Positions 42,044 through 52,757 of a DNA stretch of 64,000 bases are shown one piece after another (within the stretch, counting starts at the first letter, position 1; each line of letters starts with the position of its first letter). Below the pieces are notes generated by a model, which saw only the letters and a program-made list of their open reading frames with translations, was not told the origin of the DNA and ran no database searches. A program made the position numbers and the translations under genes. Source of the DNA: a bacterium (lineage in GTDB: Bacteria; Sysuimicrobiota; Sysuimicrobiia; Sysuimicrobiales; Segetimicrobiaceae); NCBI GenBank assembly GCA_035307765.1, contig DATGHU010000028.1:1-64000 (forward strand). Direction: 5' to 3'.

Positions 42044-43137
42044 CGACCGGCGCCGTCCTTCTCGAGCACCTTGGGGCGCGCGAAGATCATTCGCCCCGCG
42101 ACGGTCTGCAGGACGCTCGTCACAATCGTGTCCAAGGTCTCGCCGATGTGCCGCTTGCCGCCCTCGACCACGATCATCGTCCCATCGTCCAGGTATCCCA
42201 CGCCCTGGCCGGCTTCCTTGCCGTCCTTGATGACGTGGACGGACAACTCCTCGCCCGGGATCATCACCGGCTTGATCGCGTTCGCCAGCTCGTTGACGTT
42301 GAGCACGCGGACCCCCTGGAGCTCGGCGATCTTGTTCAGGTTGTAGTCGTTGGTGACGATCCAGGCCCCGGTCGCCCGGGCCACCCGGACGAGCTGCGCG
42401 TCCACCGGCCCGCTGGCGAACTCATCGCCCTCGTCGTAGATCTGGACCCCCTGCTTGTCCCGCTGCATCCGGTTGAGGATGTCGAGCCCCCGCCGCCCCC
42501 GGTTCCGCCGGATCTGGTCGCTGGCATCGGCGATCCGCTGCAGTTCCGCCAGCACCGACCGGGGGACGAGCAGCGGTCCCTCCAAGAACCCCGTCTGCGC
42601 GATGTCGGCGATCCGCCCGTCGATGATCACGCTCGTGTCGAGCAGCTTGGGGATGCTGCTCAACCGAAGCCGCCGGTCGCGCGACCCCAGCCGCTCGGCG
42701 AGCCGGGGGAACGCGGCGAGGAAGTCCTCGCGCCGCTGGATGCCGAGATGGAGGCCCAAATATCCGAAGACGAACACGGCGGTGAGCGGGATGATGTACG
42801 GCCCGATGATCGGCACGCGCAGGAGCGGAATGCTGACGAGAAATGCGATCACCAGCCCCAGGATCAGCCCGCCCGCGCCCGCAAAGACATCCCGCAGCGG
42901 GACCCCGCCGAGGTGGTGCAGGATCCACGTCATCGTGGACACAAACCAACCCCGCAGCGGGGGCGCGAACAGCCAGCCGAGCAGCGCGCCGAGCAGCGTC
43001 CCGCCCGCGTGCGCCCCCGCCTGCCCGCCCGCCAGATGCACTCCGCCGCGCACCATCTCGCGGTACACGAAGTCGGCGATCTGATAGCCAATGACGGAGC
43101 CGAAGATCAGGCCGATTGATCGAACAAATCGAATCAT
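42040..43137 (-). CDS. yacL: PIN/TRAM-domain membrane protein (YacL family)
   Basis: A 365-residue protein with an N-terminal membrane part of about four helices (1-135), a PIN nuclease-like domain (about 165-290) and a C-terminal TRAM domain. PIN acidic residues are seen in LLDTSVIIDGRIADI, in DEFASGPVDAQLV and in IVTNDYNLNKIAEL. TRAM: ELSVHVIKDGKEAGQGVGYLDDGTM. YacL proteins occupy the slot before ispD in Firmicutes; their cellular role is unclear, probably RNA-related. First gene of the operon, with an extended -10 promoter about 55 bases upstream. Confidence 0.92.
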   Translation of the reverse strand: MIRFVRSIGLIFGSVIGYQIADFVYREMVRGGVHLAGGQAGAHAGGTLLGALLGWLFAPPLRGWFVSTMTWILHHLGGVPLRDVFAGAGGLILGLVIAFLVSIPLLRVPIIGPYIIPLTAVFVFGYLGLHLGIQRREDFLAAFPRLAERLGSRDRRLRLSSIPKLLDTSVIIDGRIADIAQTGFLEGPLLVPRSVLAELQRIADASDQIRRNRGRRGLDILNRMQRDKQGVQIYDEGDEFASGPVDAQLVRVARATGAWIVTNDYNLNKIAELQGVRVLNVNELANAIKPVMIPGEELSVHVIKDGKEAGQGVGYLDDGTMIVVEGGKRHIGETLDTIVTSVLQTVAGRMIFARPKVLEKDGAGR

Positions 43138-43193
43138 CGCCGTCCACCGGTGTCAACGCTCGTACGGCTTTCGCGGGTCGCGCAGGACGTTTC

Positions 43194-43202
43194 ATTATAC
43201 CA
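43194..43202 (-). promoter_or_regulatory. Extended -10 promoter of the yacL-ispDF-cysS operon
   Basis: TGGTATAAT on the minus strand; a weak TTGCGC lies 15 bases upstream. It is 57 bases before the yacL start and lies back to back with the promoter at 43268. Confidence 0.65.
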
Positions 43203-43267
43203 CGCCCATTCGCCGCGCAAGCGCCGCACCGACGATCGACGGTGCGGTGCCGCCGCGGTGGTTTTCC

Positions 43268-43297
43268 TTGACACCCGCGCAACCACGTTCATATAAT
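43268..43297 (+). promoter_or_regulatory. Consensus sigma-A promoter of the 43341 gene
   Basis: TTGACA at 43268-43273, an 18-base spacer and TATAAT at 43292-43297. Both boxes are perfect. The start would be at about 43304, with a GGAAGGGGG ribosome site before the ATG at 43341. Confidence 0.85.
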
Positions 43298-43340
43298 TGG
43301 GCCGTTCGTCGTACGGGGATCCGGAAGGGGGCGGGCATCG

Positions 43341-43733
43341 ATGAAAGAGACGAAGCCGTCTTTCCAGGACCAGGTCGATGCGTATCTGATCCGCCACCGC
43401 AGCATTCTCGACGTTCTGAGCAAGCTGCAAGAATCCACCGCCCGCGTGAACCGCGCCGTCGTCAAGGCCGTGACCACGTGCGGCTGCATTTCGATCGACG
43501 CGAGCAAGCAGCAGTTCCCCGCCGAAGTCAGCCTCGCCGAGATCCGCGGCTACCTGGAGACCCATCTCACCGGCGCGCTGTGCGACCGGTGCCGAGAGGC
43601 GCTCGAAACCGAGATCGGCAGCTCGCTCTTTTACACCGCCGGATTGTGCAGCCTGCTCGACCTCCAGCTGGACCAGATCCAGGAGAAGCAGCACAGCCGG
43701 ATCAAGACGCTCGGCATCTTCAACCTCACCTAA
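43341..43733 (+). CDS. Small cysteine-containing conserved protein of the Firmicutes type
   Basis: A 130-residue soluble, helical protein. It matches from memory a small clostridial family with RHRSILDVLSKLQES, a TTCGCI stretch, LCDRCREALETEIG and an ending in LGIFNLT; this is often labelled only as a DUF. Four cysteines in two pairs (TTCGC and LCDRC) could bind zinc or iron. The function is unknown. It has one of the strongest promoters in the window and its own transcription unit, facing radA and divergent from the yacL operon. High constitutive expression is therefore likely. Confidence 0.75.
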   Translation: MKETKPSFQDQVDAYLIRHRSILDVLSKLQESTARVNRAVVKAVTTCGCISIDASKQQFPAEVSLAEIRGYLETHLTGALCDRCREALETEIGSSLFYTAGLCSLLDLQLDQIQEKQHSRIKTLGIFNLT

Positions 43734-43764
43734 GCGTGCGCGCCCGCCTCATCCGGGCGCGGGA

Positions 43765-45156
43765 TCATCCCAACAGCAGGTCGAGGGCTTCCCGGATCTG
43801 GGCCACGCCGACGAGCTCGACCCCCCCGGCGTCGTCGACCCCGGCGAGGTTGGCCCTCGGAAGGATCACCCGCCGGAACCCCAGCTTCGCCGCCTCGGCG
43901 ATCCGGCTGCCGATCCGGCTCACCGCCCGCACCTCGCCGCCGAGTCCCACCTCGCCCACCACGACCGTCCCGGGATCCGTCGGACGCTCGCGGTGCGAGC
44001 TGGCGACCGCCGCCGCCACCCCCAAATCCGCTGCCGGTTCCTCCACGCGCACGCCCCCGGCGACGCTGACGTAGACGTCGTAGGTGGCCAGGTGCAGCCC
44101 CGCGCGCTTCTCCAGGACGGCCAGGAGCAGCAGCATCCGGTTGGTGTCGACCCCGGCGGCCGTCCGGCGGGGGAAGCCGAACGGGGTCCGGGTGACGAGC
44201 GCCTGCATCTCCAGCAGCAGCGGCCGCGACCCCTCCACCGCGCAGACCACCACCGACCCCGGCGCGTCGAGCGGCCGCTCGGACAGGAACAGCGCCGACG
44301 GATCCGACACCTCCGCCAGCCCGCGGCCGCTCATGGCGAAGATGCCGATCTCGTTGGTCGATCCGAAGCGGTTCTTCGTCACCCGCAGCAGCCGATAGGC
44401 ATGGTGGCGCTCCCCCTCAAAGTAGAGCACGGTGTCCACCATGTGCTCGAGCACCCGCGGGCCGGCGATCGCGCCCTCCTTGGTGACGTGCCCGACGATG
44501 AGCACGGCGGGCCCCCCCTCCGCCTTGGCCACCCGCAGCAGATCGCCGGTGCACTCCCGGATCTGGCCCACGCTGCCCGGCGCGGCCGGCAGGTCGGGGC
44601 GGTACACGGTCTGGATGGAATCGATCACCAAGAGGCTGGGCGCGACCTGGGCCACCTGCATTTCGATCTCCTGGAGATTGGTCTCGGCGAGGACCAGCAG
44701 GCGTGGAGCGTCCACGCCCAGCCGCGCCGCCCGCATCTTCGTCTGCCGGACCGACTCCTCCCCCGAGACATAGAGCACCGTGCGGGCCGCGGCGAGACGC
44801 TGCGCCACCTGCAGCGCCAGCGTCGACTTGCCGATCCCCGGATCGCCGCCGAGCAGCACCAGCGACCCCGGCACCAGCCCTCCGCCCAGGACGCGGTCGA
44901 CCTCGCCGATCCCCACCTCGAGCCGCGACTCCTGGTCGAGCGCCACCTCCGCGATCGGCGTGGGGGCTCCGGCGGGGCCGGGGCGCGGGCGCGCCGCGCC
45001 GCCGTGAGACGGGGCGGTCGGCTCCTCGACGAGCGTGTTCCACGCCTCGCAGGCCGGGCAGCGGCCGAGCCATTTGGTGGACTCGTACCCGCACTCCTGG
45101 CAGACGTACGCGACGCGTCCCCCACCCCCGCTGCCGCCGTCCCTGCGCCGCCTCAC
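43765..45156 (-). CDS. radA: DNA repair protein RadA (Sms)
   Basis: RecA-related helicase for branch migration in recombination repair, 463 residues from a GTG at 45156. N-terminal C4 zinc finger Cys19, 22, 33, 36. Walker A GGDPGIGKST with Lys110, RadA-specific KNRFG motif from Lys261 (VTKNRFGSTNEIG), and a C-terminal Lon-like domain with PAADLGVAAAVASSH and VVVGEVGLGGEVR. It follows clpC, as in Bacillus, but a hairpin at 45185-45212 separates them. A later GTG at VAYVCQE is an alternative start. Confidence 0.95.
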   Translation of the reverse strand: MRRRRDGGSGGGGRVAYVCQECGYESTKWLGRCPACEAWNTLVEEPTAPSHGGAARPRPGPAGAPTPIAEVALDQESRLEVGIGEVDRVLGGGLVPGSLVLLGGDPGIGKSTLALQVAQRLAAARTVLYVSGEESVRQTKMRAARLGVDAPRLLVLAETNLQEIEMQVAQVAPSLLVIDSIQTVYRPDLPAAPGSVGQIRECTGDLLRVAKAEGGPAVLIVGHVTKEGAIAGPRVLEHMVDTVLYFEGERHHAYRLLRVTKNRFGSTNEIGIFAMSGRGLAEVSDPSALFLSERPLDAPGSVVVCAVEGSRPLLLEMQALVTRTPFGFPRRTAAGVDTNRMLLLLAVLEKRAGLHLATYDVYVSVAGGVRVEEPAADLGVAAAVASSHRERPTDPGTVVVGEVGLGGEVRAVSRIGSRIAEAAKLGFRRVILPRANLAGVDDAGGVELVGVAQIREALDLLLG

Positions 45157-45184
45157 CGCCGCCCCCGCCCGCCTCTGATATAGA

Positions 45185-45212
45185 GCGGCCCGGGCGCCAC
45201 CGCCCGGGCCGC
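45185..45212 (-). terminator. 12-bp hairpin between clpC and radA
   Basis: GCGGCCCGGGCG, loop CCAC, then the exact reverse complement, 26 bases after the clpC stop. No T tract, so it may act as partial terminator or mRNA 3' end. Confidence 0.5.
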
Positions 45213-45237
45213 CGTCGGTTCGTGCTCCACGTGCGCC

Positions 45238-47697
<2,460 letters not shown>

Positions 47698-48149
47698 CTC
47701 GCGGCTGACCTCCTCCCTGCCAGGCTGTGTGCGACGCGATCCGGTGGTCCCGACGACCTCCTGCTTCTACGAATCCAGCCATCCGACTGTTCTCTTCCCC
47801 GGAGGCCGCGACCGCAGGAACCCCCGGGGCCCGGCAGAGCGTGAAGGACTGTCCCCTTCTACGGAACCGACGTTACCGGCTCATAAAGAAGTACGCTGGC
47901 CCCTCCCCCGACCATTCCCCGCTGCCGGTTCGCAAGCTGCGGCGGCCCGTGCTCTTCTTTTCTTCGTGTCCGGTCTGACTCCTGCAGGAAGCGGCCGCCC
48001 GACGCCACGCGGCCCCCGCATTCTTTATGATTCCCCTCGGCCGAAGAGCCCGGACACCGATAGATCCTATCTTCCGATAGCGAAAGTCAACCCTTTGATA
48101 CGGGACGGTGGCGGCGGAGGGACGGAACGTCGGGAGGGTGGAACGTCGG
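47698..48149. other. clpC upstream region with a repeated CCGATAG element
   Basis: 452 bases without a gene between greA and clpC. CCGATAG occurs at 48057-48063 and again at 48074-48080, a 17-base period; the second copy is also half of CTATC-TTCC-GATAG. A minus-strand TTGACT at 48085-48090 with a weak TAGGAT (15-base spacer) overlaps these repeats, so this may be the clpC promoter with an operator, giving a leader of about 360 bases. I find no CtsR heptad repeat and no CIRCE element. Confidence 0.4.
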
Positions 48150-48623
48150 TCAGCGCTTGATCGCTTTGATCGTGTAGCGAATCGTCCCGGCCGGGGCTTT
48201 GACCGTGACCTTCTCCCCCCGACGGCGGCCGAGGAGCGCCCGCCCGACCGGGGATTCGTTGCTGATCCGATCGTGCAGGGGATCGGCTTCGGGGGACCCC
48301 ACGATCGTGTAGGTGAGCTCCTCTCCCCCCTCGTCGGTCACCTGGACGGTGCTCCCGACCGTGACCAAGTCGGAGCGGACCTCGTGATTGTGGATCACTT
48401 TGGCGTTCCGCAGCATGCCTTCGAGGGTGAGAATGCGGCCTTCGATGAAGGCCTGCTCGTTCTTGGCGTCCTCGTACTCGGAGTTTTCCATCAGATCGCC
48501 GAACTCTTTCGACTGCTTGATCCGCTCGGCGACTTCCTTGCGCTTGACCGTCTTGAGGACTTCAAGCTCCTCTTCCAGCTTGCGAAGCCCTTCCGGGGTT
48601 AGGATGGTTTCCTTCTCGCCCAT
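48150..48623 (-). CDS. greA: Transcription elongation factor GreA
   Basis: Rescues backtracked RNA polymerase by stimulating transcript cleavage; 157 residues, normal length. N-terminal coiled coil with [17 protein letters not shown] and the tip [13 protein letters not shown], which keeps the acidic Asp and Glu that enter the secondary channel. C-terminal FKBP-like domain with [25 protein letters not shown] and [14 protein letters not shown]. The start at 48623 is preceded by AGGTGGA within a 14-base palindrome. It is expressed from its own promoter at 48720-48748 through a structured leader. Confidence 0.95.
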   Translation of the reverse strand: MGEKETILTPEGLRKLEEELEVLKTVKRKEVAERIKQSKEFGDLMENSEYEDAKNEQAFIEGRILTLEGMLRNAKVIHNHEVRSDLVTVGSTVQVTDEGGEELTYTIVGSPEADPLHDRISNESPVGRALLGRRRGEKVTVKAPAGTIRYTIKAIKR

Positions 48624-48632
48624 ACCGGTCGG

Positions 48633-48698
48633 TCCACCTAGGTGGAAATCGTGCCCCTCTGAAGAGGGGACGAGACTGAGGGAATCCCCTCAGTCTCG
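48633..48698 (-). promoter_or_regulatory. Structured greA leader with three inverted repeats
   Basis: Between the greA promoter and start lie, in transcript order: a 12-bp perfect hairpin (48671-48698, loop of 4), a 6-bp hairpin CCCCTC-TTCA-GAGGGG (48654-48669 on the minus strand), and the palindrome TCCACCTAGGTGGA (48633-48646), which contains the ribosome site. The first may alternatively end the upstream transcript. The arrangement suggests attenuation or start-site masking. Confidence 0.5.
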
Positions 48699-48719
48699 GC
48701 ATCGTCTGTGACGCCAGGT

Positions 48720-48748
48720 AGTATAGCGGAAGCGGATAGGGTTGTCAA
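48720..48748 (-). promoter_or_regulatory. Sigma-A promoter of greA
   Basis: Minus strand TTGACA at 48743-48748, 17-base spacer, TATACT at 48720-48725. The -35 box overlaps the stop codon of the upstream reductase-like gene. Transcription would start at about 48713, giving a leader of about 90 bases. Confidence 0.8.
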
Positions 48749-49857
48749 AGTCCGAGCGAGACCGTCCCCGGGGCGGGCGCCGCCCGCGCGGCCTGGCGGA
48801 TCGCGTCGACTTCATCGTCGGAAATCTTTCGCTCAAACCGCCGGAACCCCGAGAGCCGGAACCCGTGCCGACGCATCAGCGCGTGGATCTCGTCGACCTT
48901 GTCCAGCCCCACATCCGCGCCGAGCGTGTAGTCCTCGTAACGCCGCTCGAGCGCGAGGAGGATCGTCTCCGCCATGCACGCCTCGCACGAGCGCGGCGGG
49001 AACCCGAAGTCGAGGCCGAACTCCACGGGCCCCGGGACTTCGATCACCCCCCCGTCGATAACCAGGATGTCGCTCCGACGGTCGTAGACGAGCCGGGAGA
49101 CGTTTCGCGGACGCGCCACGTCGCAGACCACCGCCCCCGGACGGAGGTCCTCCGGCTCGATGAGGACGTCGGTGGCGGTGCTCACCGTGATCACCAGGTC
49201 GGCCACCCCCACCGCCCGCCGCACGTCGGTGGTCACCCGGACCCGGGCGCGCCCCGCCCCGCGGAGGCGCTCGGCCAGCGCGTCCAGCCGGGGACGCGTG
49301 CGCGCGGCGAGGACGAGCCCGCCCACCTGCCGGGCGAGGATCCGACAGCAGGCGGTGCCGATCGATCCGGTCGCGCCGATCACGGCCACCTCCGCCGCGG
49401 GGACGTCGATCCCCATCCGCTGCGCGCCGAGCAGCGCCCCCTCGATCGCGGTGGCGACGGTGAGGCTGTTGCCGGTGGTGACGCCGATCTCGAGGGCGTT
49501 CGCGACCGTGATCCCCCGGTCGCCGACCACCTTCGTGAAGGCGCCCAGGCCGACGATGCCGGCCCCCAGGCGTTCGGCGATGCGCCCGGCCTGAATCAGG
49601 CGGCGGTAGACCAATGGAGGTGGAGCGGCCAGGAGCACCCGCGGCGTCCAGGGGAGAGCGATGAACCACCCCTCGGCCGCCGCCCCCGTGCTCGACTGGA
49701 TCCCGGTGATGTGCGAGGCCTCGAACGGGGGGACGGCGCGGAAGGCGGCTTCCACCAGGCGGGCGGGCAGGAACCGGGTGATCGGAAATTTTTGCGCATA
49801 CTGGGAGACGTAGAGCGGATGCAGGATGAAGGCAAACCGTCCGAGGGAAGCCGTCAT
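48745..49857 (-). CDS. Acyl-ACP reductase-like NAD(P)-binding protein
   Basis: A 370-residue Rossmann protein that I relate to cyanobacterial long-chain acyl-ACP reductase (AAR). Shared features: N-terminal FAFILHPLYVSQYAQKFP, the GLGAFTKVVGDRG and VTTGNSLTVATAIEG segments, NADPH site AVIGATGSIGTACCR (160-172), and SCEACMAETILLALE near residue 290. Cys294 in that last segment aligns with the catalytic Cys of cyanobacterial AAR. It might reduce an acyl-thioester to an aldehyde, but databases often label this branch shikimate/quinate dehydrogenase-like and the substrate is unknown. It is the third gene after coaX and the 303-residue partner, 49 bases downstream of the latter. Confidence 0.65.
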   Translation of the reverse strand: MTASLGRFAFILHPLYVSQYAQKFPITRFLPARLVEAAFRAVPPFEASHITGIQSSTGAAAEGWFIALPWTPRVLLAAPPPLVYRRLIQAGRIAERLGAGIVGLGAFTKVVGDRGITVANALEIGVTTGNSLTVATAIEGALLGAQRMGIDVPAAEVAVIGATGSIGTACCRILARQVGGLVLAARTRPRLDALAERLRGAGRARVRVTTDVRRAVGVADLVITVSTATDVLIEPEDLRPGAVVCDVARPRNVSRLVYDRRSDILVIDGGVIEVPGPVEFGLDFGFPPRSCEACMAETILLALERRYEDYTLGADVGLDKVDEIHALMRRHGFRLSGFRRFERKISDDEVDAIRQAARAAPAPGTVSLGL

Positions 49858-49906
49858 GCGCCGCGCGCCGCCCGCCTGCCGCTCATCGCCTCTTTCCCTC
49901 CCGCGC

Positions 49907-50818
49907 CTACGCCGGCTGCAGCGATTCGATCCGCGGCCGGAACCCGGCGCGCAGGAGACACTGCACGTAGTCCTCCGGCCGGAGCTCTTCGCGCCGCCCG
50001 TCGGACAGCGCCAGCACGATCCCCTCCAGCACGTTCGTGGCGAACGAGCGCCCCTCCATCTCCGGGGACACCGTGATCAGCGTCCGGACCCGGCGCCGGC
50101 GCAACTCCTCGGTGTCCTCGCGCGTCACCGTCTGGGTCAGGACCGTCTTGCCCGCCAGGTCGGCGGGCATGTATCGCCGGATGAAGTGAAAGTCGCCGGC
50201 GAGCACCTCGGCCCACTGAAAAAGCCGCGGGTAGCGGGGCGTGTTCTGCTCCTGCTTCCCCCCGGTGGGGTAAAGCAGCTGAAACGGCAGCTTGGTGAGG
50301 ATCGGCAGCAGGCACGCGGCCAGCAGCCGCACCGTCCCCAACGTGCGCATCGGGATGGGAAGGCCGAGGGCGAAGTAGAAATCCCCGAAGAGCGTCACCG
50401 CCCCGGCCTCGACGAACGCCTCGGCCATCCCGTACCGGTCGACGCTGCTCACCAGCAGCACCCGGCGACCGGCGAACGAGATCCCGGCTTCGCGGGGCAG
50501 GTAGTCGAGGATCAGGTACTTCTCCCACGAGTTCTTGATCCCGCCGCCGTCCACCACCGGCGTCCGGGTCACCCCCCGGATCAACCGGGCGGCGTCGCGG
50601 ATCTGATACCGCGACCCGCCCGCGCGGAGGAAGAGGTCGATGCCCCCCATGCCGATCGCGTCCACCTGCCCGTCCAGCTCGCGCACCAGCGTCCGGAAGC
50701 GGGCGGTGTCCCCGTCGGTCCCGATCCGCTCGATGATGAAGCGCTCGCCGAGGATGTCCGTTTCGACCCGCTTGTCCCGAGTGCTGCTGCCCAAACTGAC
50801 ACTGACCACGCGCTTCAT
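49907..50818 (-). CDS. Conserved protein of the so-called quinate 5-dehydrogenase family
   Basis: A 303-residue protein found beside the AAR-like gene. It begins MKRVVSVSLGSSTRDKRVE, then RIGTDGD, DAIGMGGIDLFLRAGG, VVDGGGIKN and LLVSSVDRYGMAEAF. It ends with PEMEGRSFATNVLEG and RPEDYVQCLLRAGFRPR. From memory such proteins are annotated quinate 5-dehydrogenase in Firmicutes genomes, but I see no clear dinucleotide-binding GxGxxG motif, so that name is doubtful. It starts 11 bases after coaX. The constant pairing with a thioester-reductase-like protein hints at a shared pathway. Confidence 0.55.
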   Translation of the reverse strand: MKRVVSVSLGSSTRDKRVETDILGERFIIERIGTDGDTARFRTLVRELDGQVDAIGMGGIDLFLRAGGSRYQIRDAARLIRGVTRTPVVDGGGIKNSWEKYLILDYLPREAGISFAGRRVLLVSSVDRYGMAEAFVEAGAVTLFGDFYFALGLPIPMRTLGTVRLLAACLLPILTKLPFQLLYPTGGKQEQNTPRYPRLFQWAEVLAGDFHFIRRYMPADLAGKTVLTQTVTREDTEELRRRRVRTLITVSPEMEGRSFATNVLEGIVLALSDGRREELRPEDYVQCLLRAGFRPRIESLQPA

Positions 50819-50829
50819 CCCGTCGACTG

Positions 50830-51630
50830 TTAGACCCTCCCTCCGGCCTCTCCTGCCCCCTCCGGGCTGGCGTTGCGCTCGGAGAGGATGCGCAGGCCGT
50901 CGAGGGCCAGCAGCGGATCGACGTGCGCGATCGAGGGCGTCTCCGAGGCGATCAGCGCGGCGTAGCCGCCCGTCGCGACGACCGTGGCCCGTCCGCCCAG
51001 CTCCTGGCGCATCCGGCCGACCATCCCATCGACCTGACCGGCGAAGCCGTACAGGACCCCGGATTGAATCGCCGCGATGGTGTTCCGGGCGATGATCGAC
51101 GGCGGCCGAATGATCTCAACCTTGCGCAGCTGCGCGGCGTGCTGGACGAGGGCGTCGAGCGAAATCCCGATCCCGGGACAGATCGCCCCGCCCAGGAAGT
51201 CGCCGTCCGGGGAGACCGCCGTGAAGGTCGTGGCGGTGCCGAAGTCAACGATGATCGTGGGACCGCCGTACGCCGCGTACGCGGCGATGGCGTTGGCGAT
51301 GCGGTCCGCGCCGACCTCGGGCGGGTTGTCGTAGAGGATCCGCATCCCGGTGCGGATGCCCGGGCCGACCTCCAGCGGCGTGCACCCGAGATAGGTCTGG
51401 CAGAGCTGCCGGAACGTCGCCGCGAGCGGCGGGACCACGCTCGCGATCGCCACCGCGCGGATGTCCGGGAAGTCGACGCTGGCGTGCCGGCAGAGCTGCT
51501 GCCAGAGCATGGCGTACTCGTCGGCGGTGCGATCCCGATCGGTGGCGATCGTCCAGTTTGCCACGCGGCCGCGGCCGCGGTAGAGCGCGAGCTTAATCTG
51601 GGTGTTCCCGACGTTCACGGCGAGCAGCAT
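50830..51630 (-). CDS. coaX: Type III pantothenate kinase
   Basis: Phosphorylates pantothenate, the first step of coenzyme A synthesis; 266 residues, typical for CoaX. ATG 51630 has GGAGG nearby. Motifs: MLLAVNVGNTQIKLALY (phosphate-1), PPEVGADRIANAIAAY, IIVDFGTATTFTAV (phosphate-2) and SGVLYGFAGQVDGMV. The phosphate-1 motif is usually DVGNT, and its Asp binds the metal; here residue 6 is Asn. The enzyme may still work, as other acidic residues are intact. Its place between folate/biotin genes and ftsH-side genes follows the Bacillus order. Confidence 0.9.
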   Translation of the reverse strand: MLLAVNVGNTQIKLALYRGRGRVANWTIATDRDRTADEYAMLWQQLCRHASVDFPDIRAVAIASVVPPLAATFRQLCQTYLGCTPLEVGPGIRTGMRILYDNPPEVGADRIANAIAAYAAYGGPTIIVDFGTATTFTAVSPDGDFLGGAICPGIGISLDALVQHAAQLRKVEIIRPPSIIARNTIAAIQSGVLYGFAGQVDGMVGRMRQELGGRATVVATGGYAALIASETPSIAHVDPLLALDGLRILSERNASPEGAGEAGGRV

Positions 51631-51800
51631 GCGGGGGATCCTCCGTTCCAGTCTGCAGGGCAGTACCGGACAGAGCCTGCGGCAGACTCGGGGGTCCGGC
51701 TCCCCGGGGGGATGCCGGCCATCCGTAGCGTAGCCGATCGGCGCGCCCCCGTCAAAGCGCGGCGCCCTCCCCGACTCCGGCCGAAGGTCGCGGGGCGGTG

Positions 51801-52757
51801 CTACCCGGCGAGGCCGGGGACGCCGCCGAGCGTCCGCGCCGTCATCACCGAGCGCATCACCGCCTCGGCGACGACCTCGGGGACCGCGGCCTGCACGGCG
51901 AGCCAGTCGGATGCGACCTCCCCGTTGCTCAGGACGAAGAACGTGTCGCCGTCGAGCGAGGTGTGGGATGGCGAGACGGCGCGGGCAAGGCCGGTGTGGG
52001 CGAGCAGCGCGAGCCGCGTGGCCTGGGACTTCGTCAGCGCGGCGTCCGTCGCCACCACCCCCAACGTGGTGTGGAAGCCGGAGCCGCGCCCGAGGCCGTG
52101 GGCCATCAGATACGCGGTCGTGCCGGCGAACCGCCCGCGGTCGGGATCCCGCGCGCCGGCCAGGATCCGCCCGCTGCGGACGTCCACGACATCGCCGAAC
52201 GCATTGGTCACCACGATCGCCGCGACGACCGCCCCGCCGGCGACCCGGGTGCCCCAGGTCCCGACGCCGGACTTCATCGCCCCCCGGACCCCGAAGAGCT
52301 TCCCCACCATCGCCCCTGTGCCGACCCCAACACACCCCTCTTCGACGGGTCCCGCCCGCGCCGCCCGGCAGGCGGCCGCCCCCATCGCCGCATCGGGGCG
52401 GGTGTCCGCGCTGCCGATGTCCAGATCGTAGATCACCGCGGCGGGCACGATCGGGACCCGCGCCCGGGACGTCGGGTACCCGATCCCGCGGGCCCCGAGA
52501 TACTCGACCGCCCCGTCCGCGGCGGCGAGGCCGAAGGCGCTCCCCCCGCAGAGCAGCACGGCGTGAACCCGTTCCACGAGGTTCTCGGGTCGCAGCAGAT
52601 CGGTCTCGCGCGTCCCGGGAGCACCGCCCAGCACCGCCCCGCCGGCGACGGCCCCCTCCCCGCACAGCACCGCGGTGCACCCGGTGAGGTGCTCCAGATC
52701 GGTGGCGTGGCCGACGGTGATCCCCGGCACGTCGGTGATCGCGGCGCCGGCGGTCAC
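51801..52757 (-). CDS. P1 family (DmpA-like) Ntn-hydrolase peptidase
   Basis: A 318-residue member of the P1/DmpA-BapA family, enzymes that self-cleave to free an N-terminal nucleophile and act as aminopeptidases, beta-aminopeptidases or amidases. Family traits: ITDVPGITVGHATD at the start, GGAPGTRETDLLRP, LLCGGSAFGLAAADG, VGTGAMVGKLFG and GVVATDAALTKSQATRLA. I cannot fix the cleavage site with confidence. The GTG start overlaps the birA stop (GTGA), so it is coupled to biotin ligase as the last gene of the folate operon. Its substrate is unknown. Confidence 0.85.
   Translation of the reverse strand: MTAGAAITDVPGITVGHATDLEHLTGCTAVLCGEGAVAGGAVLGGAPGTRETDLLRPENLVERVHAVLLCGGSAFGLAAADGAVEYLGARGIGYPTSRARVPIVPAAVIYDLDIGSADTRPDAAMGAAACRAARAGPVEEGCVGVGTGAMVGKLFGVRGAMKSGVGTWGTRVAGGAVVAAIVVTNAFGDVVDVRSGRILAGARDPDRGRFAGTTAYLMAHGLGRGSGFHTTLGVVATDAALTKSQATRLALLAHTGLARAVSPSHTSLDGDTFFVLSNGEVASDWLAVQAAVPEVVAEAVMRSVMTARTLGGVPGLAG

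Noticed and set aside
47698-48149. CtsR or CIRCE operator upstream of clpC
   Set aside because: Neither the CtsR heptad direct repeat nor the TTAGCACTC/GAGTGCTAA pair is present; ctsR itself is also absent.
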